The notes under the pieces are model-generated. The model was not told where the DNA came from and did not search any database. It saw only the letters and a list, made by a program, of their open reading frames with translations. A DNA stretch of 9,544 nt from Sphingobacteriaceae bacterium (GTDB lineage Bacteria > Bacteroidota > Bacteroidia > B-17B0 > Aurantibacillaceae), in NCBI GenBank assembly GCA_025360355.1, contig JANYCL010000461.1, forward strand, positions 1 through 9,544, given 5' to 3'. Shown one piece after another: positions 5,515 to 9,544 of the stretch. Numbering within the stretch: position 1 is the stretch's first letter; each line of letters starts with the position of its first letter. The position numbers and the translations under genes were made by a program.

Positions 5515-7524
5515 ATGAAATTAAAGATCACAGCAATTTTAATTTGTGCACTGGGTTTAAATCTGGCAGCGCAAACCATTGGAATTAACTTATCTTATAT
5601 CGATTCGTCGTACACACCGCAACAGGATTTTTATAAGTTTTGTAATGGTAAATGGTTAAAAACGACAAAAATTCCGGATAGTGATTCGCGTTGGGGAAGT
5701 TTTAACGAGATCAATGAACGTAATCTTTCAAACATAAAAACAATTTTAAATAAAGTTACCGATACTAAAACCGTTGTGCCGGGAAGCGATTTTCAAAAAT
5801 TGCACGACTTTTATTTAACTGCAATGGATTCGGTTAAAGCAGAAAAACTTGGCATCACGCCAATAAAACCTGAATTGACAAGAATTGACGCGCTTAAAAC
5901 TTCTGATGAGCTTATTAAATTATTAGCGGATTACAGAAAAAAAGGAATTGGAAATATTCTTGGTTTTGATGTTGACACAGATCTTAAAAATAGCAACCGT
6001 AATTTAATTTATTTCGGACAAACAGGTTATTCTCTTCCTGATCGGGATTATTATTATTTGCCGCAATTCGAATCCATCCGTACAGCTTACATGGAGCATT
6101 TGAAAAAAATGTTCGTTATATTGAAATTTGCGCCTGAGTCGGCCGAGGCAAATGCGAAAAAAGTTTATGAGATGGAAAAAGCATTGGCATCAAAAGCTAT
6201 GAATGCCGCAGCTCAGCGCGATGTTCAAAAGCTTTACAATCCATATTCTAAAACCGATTTTTTAAAATCGTTTCCGAACATTAACTGGAATTTATATTTT
6301 ACAACATTAGGCGTAAAAATGCCGGACACACTTATTGTAGCGCATGTAGATTATTATACTGAACTAAATAATCTGATGAAGACTTATACACTTAATGATT
6401 GGAAAATATTTTTAAAATGGAAATTAATTCATGAAGCAGCTACTTATTTATCGAGCGATGCAGTAAATGAGAATTTTAGTTTTTACGGTAAAACATTAAG
6501 CGGCGCAAAACAAATGAAACCGCGTTGGAAAAGAGCGCAAGGAGAAGTTAATAAAAGTGTTGGCGAAATATTAGGTAAATTATATGTTGAACAGTTTTTT
6601 AATAAAGATGCAAAGGAAAAAGTGAAACGCATGGTTGAAAATTTAATTGCAGCATACCGCGAAAGAATTGCAACCCGCCAATGGATGAGCGAGCCAACAA
6701 AAAAACAAGCTAATTTAAAACTAGATAAATTAATTAAGAAGTTCGGATTCCCCGATACATGGAAAGATTATAAACTCTTAACCGTTAAAACAGATAACTA
6801 TTGGCAAAATGTAATCCGTTCATCCGAATTTGAATACAAAAGAAAAATTGCGAAACTCCCAAAACCGGTTGATAAAATGGAGTGGGGTATGACACCGCCA
6901 ACTGTAAACGCATATTATAATCCAACCACAAACGAAATAGCTTTTCCTGCGGGCATTATGCAAGTTCCCTTTTTCGATTATAATGCCGACGATGCTTATA
7001 ATTATGGTATAATGGGATCTATAATCGGGCATGAATTAACGCACGGGTTTGATGATCAGGGTTCGCAATTTGATTCGGAAGGAAACTTAAAAATGTGGTG
7101 GACTCCTGAAGACAACAAGAACTTCATGGAAAAAAAGAAACCAATTATTACACAATTCAACTCTTTTGTCGCTATTGATACTTTGCGTGTAAATGGTGAA
7201 TTAACACAAGGCGAAAATATTGCCGATCTGGGTGGTTTAACTATGGCTTATTATGCTTATGAAAAGTCTTTAGGCGGACAAAAATCCCCTGTTATGTCAG
7301 GTTTTACAGGCGAACAAAGGTTTTTTATTGCTTGGTCTCAAGGATGGAAGATCTTAGCTCGGGAAGCAGCAGAAAAACAACAATTAGCTACCGATCCACA
7401 CGCCCCGGGTAAATTCAGGGGTTTTGCTCCATTAACCAATATGCCAGAGTTTTACGAGACTTTCAAAATCAAAGAAACCGACCCAATGTACCGTAAACAA
7501 GGAACTCGCGTTGAAATATGGTAG
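5515..7524 (+). CDS. M13 family zinc metallopeptidase (neprilysin/PepO-like endopeptidase)
   Basis: An exported zinc endopeptidase of 669 residues, the full family length. Residues 1-20 (MKLKITAILICALGLNLAAQ) form a signal peptide without a proper lipobox, so it is predicted periplasmic or secreted, not a lipoprotein. The M13 N-terminal domain opens with PQQDFYKFCNGKWL (35-48) and runs to about 430. The catalytic domain contains VNAYYNP (464-470, substrate-binding Asn-Ala), the zinc motif HELTH at 506-510 (His506, His510 and catalytic Glu507), GENIADLGG at 566-574 (third ligand Glu567, and Asp571), and DPHAPGKFR at 627-635 with the His and Arg equivalent to neprilysin's substrate-binding residues. 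The end, DPMYRKQGTRVEIW, is the usual M13 tail. All catalytic residues are present. The ATG lies 23 bp after the upstream terminator stem and I see no TAnnTTTG box there. It probably cleaves short peptides; its substrate is unknown. Confidence 0.96.
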   Translation: MKLKITAILICALGLNLAAQTIGINLSYIDSSYTPQQDFYKFCNGKWLKTTKIPDSDSRWGSFNEINERNLSNIKTILNKVTDTKTVVPGSDFQKLHDFYLTAMDSVKAEKLGITPIKPELTRIDALKTSDELIKLLADYRKKGIGNILGFDVDTDLKNSNRNLIYFGQTGYSLPDRDYYYLPQFESIRTAYMEHLKKMFVILKFAPESAEANAKKVYEMEKALASKAMNAAAQRDVQKLYNPYSKTDFLKSFPNINWNLYFTTLGVKMPDTLIVAHVDYYTELNNLMKTYTLNDWKIFLKWKLIHEAATYLSSDAVNENFSFYGKTLSGAKQMKPRWKRAQGEVNKSVGEILGKLYVEQFFNKDAKEKVKRMVENLIAAYRERIATRQWMSEPTKKQANLKLDKLIKKFGFPDTWKDYKLLTVKTDNYWQNVIRSSEFEYKRKIAKLPKPVDKMEWGMTPPTVNAYYNPTTNEIAFPAGIMQVPFFDYNADDAYNYGIMGSIIGHELTHGFDDQGSQFDSEGNLKMWWTPEDNKNFMEKKKPIITQFNSFVAIDTLRVNGELTQGENIADLGGLTMAYYAYEKSLGGQKSPVMSGFTGEQRFFIAWSQGWKILAREAAEKQQLATDPHAPGKFRGFAPLTNMPEFYETFKIKETDPMYRKQGTRVEIW

Positions 7525-7536
7525 TGTAAACTAGCC

Positions 7537-7561
7537 AGAAAGGTCAGTTCACCACCTTTTT
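7537..7561 (+). terminator. Weak possible terminator after the M13 peptidase
   Basis: AAAGGT (7539-7544) pairs with ACCTTT (7554-7559) around a nine-base loop, extendable to 8 bp with a G-U pair, and the right arm runs into a five-T stretch that ends at 7561. It sits 13 bp after the stop. The stem is short and there is little T tract beyond it, so function is uncertain. Confidence 0.4.
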
Positions 7562-7603
7562 ATGCTAATTCACTCAATGTTAAAAACCTATGTATAGCTA
7601 TAT

Positions 7604-7634
7604 TTTGTTCAAATTTTAATTATTATTATATTCG
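7604..7634 (+). promoter_or_regulatory. Bacteroidota-type promoter of the DUF6089/PorG-like gene
   Basis: TTTG (7604-7607) is followed after exactly 19 bp by TATATTCG (7627-7634), a seven-of-eight match counting TAnnTTTG positions with one T-to-C change. Element types and spacing both fit the primary sigma factor of this phylum. Transcription would start around 7638-7641, so the leader to the ATG at 7648 is under about 10 bases. Confidence 0.72.
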
Positions 7635-7647
7635 CAAGATAAATTGG

Positions 7648-8601
7648 ATGTTTAAAAGGCTCTTAGTAATATTTTGTTTTCTTAGTATTTTGTCGGCTCA
7701 GGCTCAGAACTTTATACGCCCTAACGAATGGAAAAAATATCGTAGGGAAGTATATGGTGGTGTAGGCGCGGCAAACTTCCTTGGTGATCTTGGTGGTCTT
7801 AATAAAATTGGGACGCATTACAGTCCTGTCGACGTGGAATTCACTGAAACCCGAACAGCATTTCAATTAGGTTACAGGTACAAATTAGCAAAATGGTTTA
7901 ACTTGAGTACTCAATTCAATTATTTGATTGTACGAGGCGACGATAAACTTACCACCGAACAGTTTCGGAATAACCGGAACATGAATTTTAAATCCAACAT
8001 TTTTGAATTGGCAGGTCGTATCGAATTTGTTTACATGGCGAATCGCGTTGGTCACCGTTATGGGATCAAGCGTACTTTAAGCCGCCGTATGAAAAATCGT
8101 TCTTGGGATTTTACAGTTTTTATGGGTGTTGGCGGTTTTTATTATAATCCAAAATCACGCGACCTTCAAGGAAATTGGATAAAGTTAAGACCACTACATA
8201 CTGAAGGACAAGGTTTGCCTGACGGACCAAAGCAGTATAGTAATTATGCGTTATGCATACCTATGGGTATTGCTTACCGTATTTATTTTAACCGGAAAGT
8301 TTGTGTTGGAATTGAAGGATGTTTTAGAAAAACATTTACTGATTACATTGATGATGTGAGTGGTGTATATTATGATAAAAACGCAATAGGAGCCGCTTAC
8401 GGTGCACAAGCAGCTTATTTTGCAGATCCAAGTTATGGCAGAAATCCCCACCAAACAGATCCTGCTGATGTGAAAAATAATATTCCTGCACAAGTTCGCG
8501 GATTCGCTAATCATAAGGATTCTTATATGTCGATCCAGTTAACTGTAGGATATCTTATCAAGCAAAAACGCGGTAAAACAAGACTAAGATCTAAGTTTTA
8601 A
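7648..8601 (+). CDS. DUF6089-type outer-membrane beta-barrel protein (PorG-like)
   Basis: A 317-residue predicted outer-membrane protein. Residues 1-20 (MFKRLLVIFCFLSILSAQAQ) are a clear signal peptide. The mature part opens YGGVGAANFLGDLGG, a glycine/aromatic start seen in DUF6089 proteins, and continues with alternating strands: TAFQLGYRYKLAKWFNLSTQF, FELAGRIEFVYMANRVGH and FTVFMGVGGFYYNPKS. The late motifs HTEGQGLPDGPKQYS (about 190-204), IPMGIAYRIYFN and GCFRKTFTDYIDDVSGVYYD are characteristic of this group. The end is strongly basic (KQKRGKTRLRSKF). PorG, a type IX secretion component, belongs to the same family, but the family also holds barrels outside that system, and no other type IX gene is present, so I do not assign the symbol. 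It has its own promoter and stops 84 bp before htpG. Confidence 0.85.
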   Translation: MFKRLLVIFCFLSILSAQAQNFIRPNEWKKYRREVYGGVGAANFLGDLGGLNKIGTHYSPVDVEFTETRTAFQLGYRYKLAKWFNLSTQFNYLIVRGDDKLTTEQFRNNRNMNFKSNIFELAGRIEFVYMANRVGHRYGIKRTLSRRMKNRSWDFTVFMGVGGFYYNPKSRDLQGNWIKLRPLHTEGQGLPDGPKQYSNYALCIPMGIAYRIYFNRKVCVGIEGCFRKTFTDYIDDVSGVYYDKNAIGAAYGAQAAYFADPSYGRNPHQTDPADVKNNIPAQVRGFANHKDSYMSIQLTVGYLIKQKRGKTRLRSKF

Positions 8602-8604
8602 ACC

Positions 8605-8646
8605 CAATAAATTTATTGAAATGTCATTTTGACACTTTTTAAGTGT
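8605..8646 (+). promoter_or_regulatory. Three consecutive inverted repeats upstream of htpG (possible operators)
   Basis: Three perfect dyads sit end to end: CAATAAATTTATTG (8605-8618), TGTCATTTTGACA (8622-8634) and ACACTTTTTAAGTGT (8632-8646; overlaps the second by three bases). None resembles the CIRCE/HrcA element (TTAGCACTC-N9-GAGTGCTAA). The first lacks a loop and any T-tract, so it does not look like a terminator for the preceding gene. They lie where a regulator or activator of a heat-shock promoter would bind, but no regulator can be named. Confidence 0.45.
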
Positions 8647-8661
8647 TGGCATATCTTTTGA
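8628..8661 (+). promoter_or_regulatory. Candidate htpG promoter, with two readings
   Basis: Reading A: TTTG (8628-8631) and, 20 bp on, TATCTTTTG (8652-8660), a Bacteroidota -33/-7 pair whose -7 box has one extra base. Reading B: a sigma-54 style element, TGGCA at 8647-8651 followed at the proper distance by TTGA (8658-8661), where the -12 position should be C (TTGC). Either gives a leader of roughly 13-20 bases before the ATG at 8686. The sequence alone does not decide between them. Confidence 0.5.
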
Positions 8662-8685
8662 GTATACAATAATAAACAAATCATA

Positions 8686-9544
8686 ATGGGAACGATAAAA
8701 GTACAAACCGAAAACATTTTTCCAATAATTAAAAAATTCCTTTACAGCGATAATGAAATTTTTCTTCGTGAGCTGGTTAGTAATGCCGTTGATGCCACTC
8801 AAAAATTAAAAGCACTTAATTCTATTGGTGAATTTAAAGGTGAAATAGGAGATACAAGAATTGAAGTTGAAGTTGACAAAACTGCTAAAACCATTATCAT
8901 AAAAGATAAAGGTATTGGTATGACACAAGATGAGATCGAGAAATACATAACTCAGATTGCATTTAGTGGTGCAGAAGAATTCGTAAATAAATACAAAGAT
9001 AAAGTAGATAAAAATGTTGTTATCGGTCATTTTGGTTTAGGATTTTATTCTTGCTTCATGGTGGCTAAAAAAGTTGAAATTTTTAGTTTATCTTTTAAAG
9101 AAGGATCGAAAGCGGTAAGATGGGAATGTGATGGCAGCCCTGAATATCAGATCGAGGAAATTACTTCTAAGACAGATCGCGGAACAACTATTGTTTTACA
9201 TATTGCTGATGACTGTGAAGAGTATTTAGAGAATGCAAAAATTGAAGGACTGCTTAAAAAGTATTGTAAATTTTTACCTGTTGAAATAAAATTCGGAACT
9301 AAAAAAGAATTTATTCCAAGTGATGAAAAAGATAAAGATGGTAAAGAAAAACAAAAAGAAATTCAGGTTGATAACATTATCAATAATCCAATTCCTGCAT
9401 GGAATAGAAAACCTGCGGATCTTAAAGATGAAGATTATAAAAAATTCTATCACGAATTGTATCCAATGCAATTTGAAGAACCTTTGTTTCACATTCACTT
9501 AAATGTTGATTATCCATTTAACTTAACAGGTATTTTATATTTCC
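8686..9544 (+). CDS. htpG: Molecular chaperone HtpG (Hsp90), N-terminal part
   Basis: Hsp90 is an ATP-driven cytosolic dimeric chaperone that helps late folding of client proteins, especially under heat stress. The 286 codons here run off the right edge, a little under half the usual ~620 residues. The GHKL ATP-binding domain is complete: RELVSNAVDAT (28-38, catalytic Glu29, magnesium-binding Asn33), DKGIGMT (74-80), SGAEEF (94-99), the ATP lid GHFGLGFYS (114-122), and RGTTIVLH (165-172). A short charged linker rich in Lys, Asp and Glu follows at about 205-227. The middle domain begins with NNPIPAWNRKP (233-243) and contains HELYPMQFEEPLFHIHLNVDYP. ATG 8686 gives MGTIKVQTENIFPIIKKFLYS, the standard Bacteroidota HtpG start. 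The upstream dyads and unusual promoter suggest stress control. Confidence 0.97.
   Translation, partial: MGTIKVQTENIFPIIKKFLYSDNEIFLRELVSNAVDATQKLKALNSIGEFKGEIGDTRIEVEVDKTAKTIIIKDKGIGMTQDEIEKYITQIAFSGAEEFVNKYKDKVDKNVVIGHFGLGFYSCFMVAKKVEIFSLSFKEGSKAVRWECDGSPEYQIEEITSKTDRGTTIVLHIADDCEEYLENAKIEGLLKKYCKFLPVEIKFGTKKEFIPSDEKDKDGKEKQKEIQVDNIINNPIPAWNRKPADLKDEDYKKFYHELYPMQFEEPLFHIHLNVDYPFNLTGILYF

Noticed and set aside
5525..5560. Lipoprotein signal in the M13 peptidase (Cys11)
   Set aside because: The cysteine lacks a small residue before it and comes too early in the signal peptide for a lipobox.
8605..8618. Palindrome CAATAAATTTATTG as a terminator of the DUF6089 gene
   Set aside because: It has no loop, is all A/T except its ends, and has no T-tract after it.
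8584..9030. Minus-strand open frames across the htpG promoter and 5' end
   Set aside because: They are antisense to the clear HtpG frame and show low-complexity, family-free sequence.

Overview
The window comes from a member of the Bacteroidota. The DNA is AT-rich and no Shine-Dalgarno sequences are evident ahead of the genes. Several upstream regions carry matches to the Bacteroidota -7 box TAnnTTTG, one of them with the -33 TTTG element at 19 bp. The gene content also fits: an OmpA protein with thrombospondin type 3 repeats, a DUF6089/PorG-like barrel, a SurA-type parvulin and an M13 peptidase. TAA, TAG and TGA all end genes here, so the normal bacterial code applies. I cannot name the genus.

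Layout. At 2-850 (+) lie the 3' end of rarA and, 18 bp later, a small exported parvulin isomerase. Facing them at 2811-852 (-) is a likely operon: prfA (release factor 1), a YbjN/CesT-like acidic small protein, and a low-molecular-weight tyrosine phosphatase. The two blocks converge with stop codons one base apart. A 99-bp divergent promoter region (2812-2910) separates prfA from a large OmpA-family envelope protein (2911-5448), which ends at a strong hairpin terminator. Then follow a complete M13 zinc metallopeptidase (5515-7524), a DUF6089-type outer-membrane barrel with a good promoter (7648-8601), and the first 286 codons of htpG (Hsp90), which run off the window.

The genes mix housekeeping work (replication-fork repair, translation termination, chaperones) with envelope functions (periplasmic folding, OmpA peptidoglycan anchoring, barrel protein, exported peptidase). 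I see no phage, insertion sequence, CRISPR, tRNA or rRNA, and no defence or biosynthetic cluster.

The most unusual feature is in prfA. The reading frame of this normally essential gene is interrupted by one in-frame TAA at codon 291 of 357, while everything downstream stays in frame and well conserved. Next in interest are the 137-residue parvulin, which looks like one domain cut from a SurA protein and ends on the first strand of the following domain, and the short region before htpG, which packs three inverted repeats and two alternative promoter readings into about 57 bp. Nothing here looks like a new multi-gene system.
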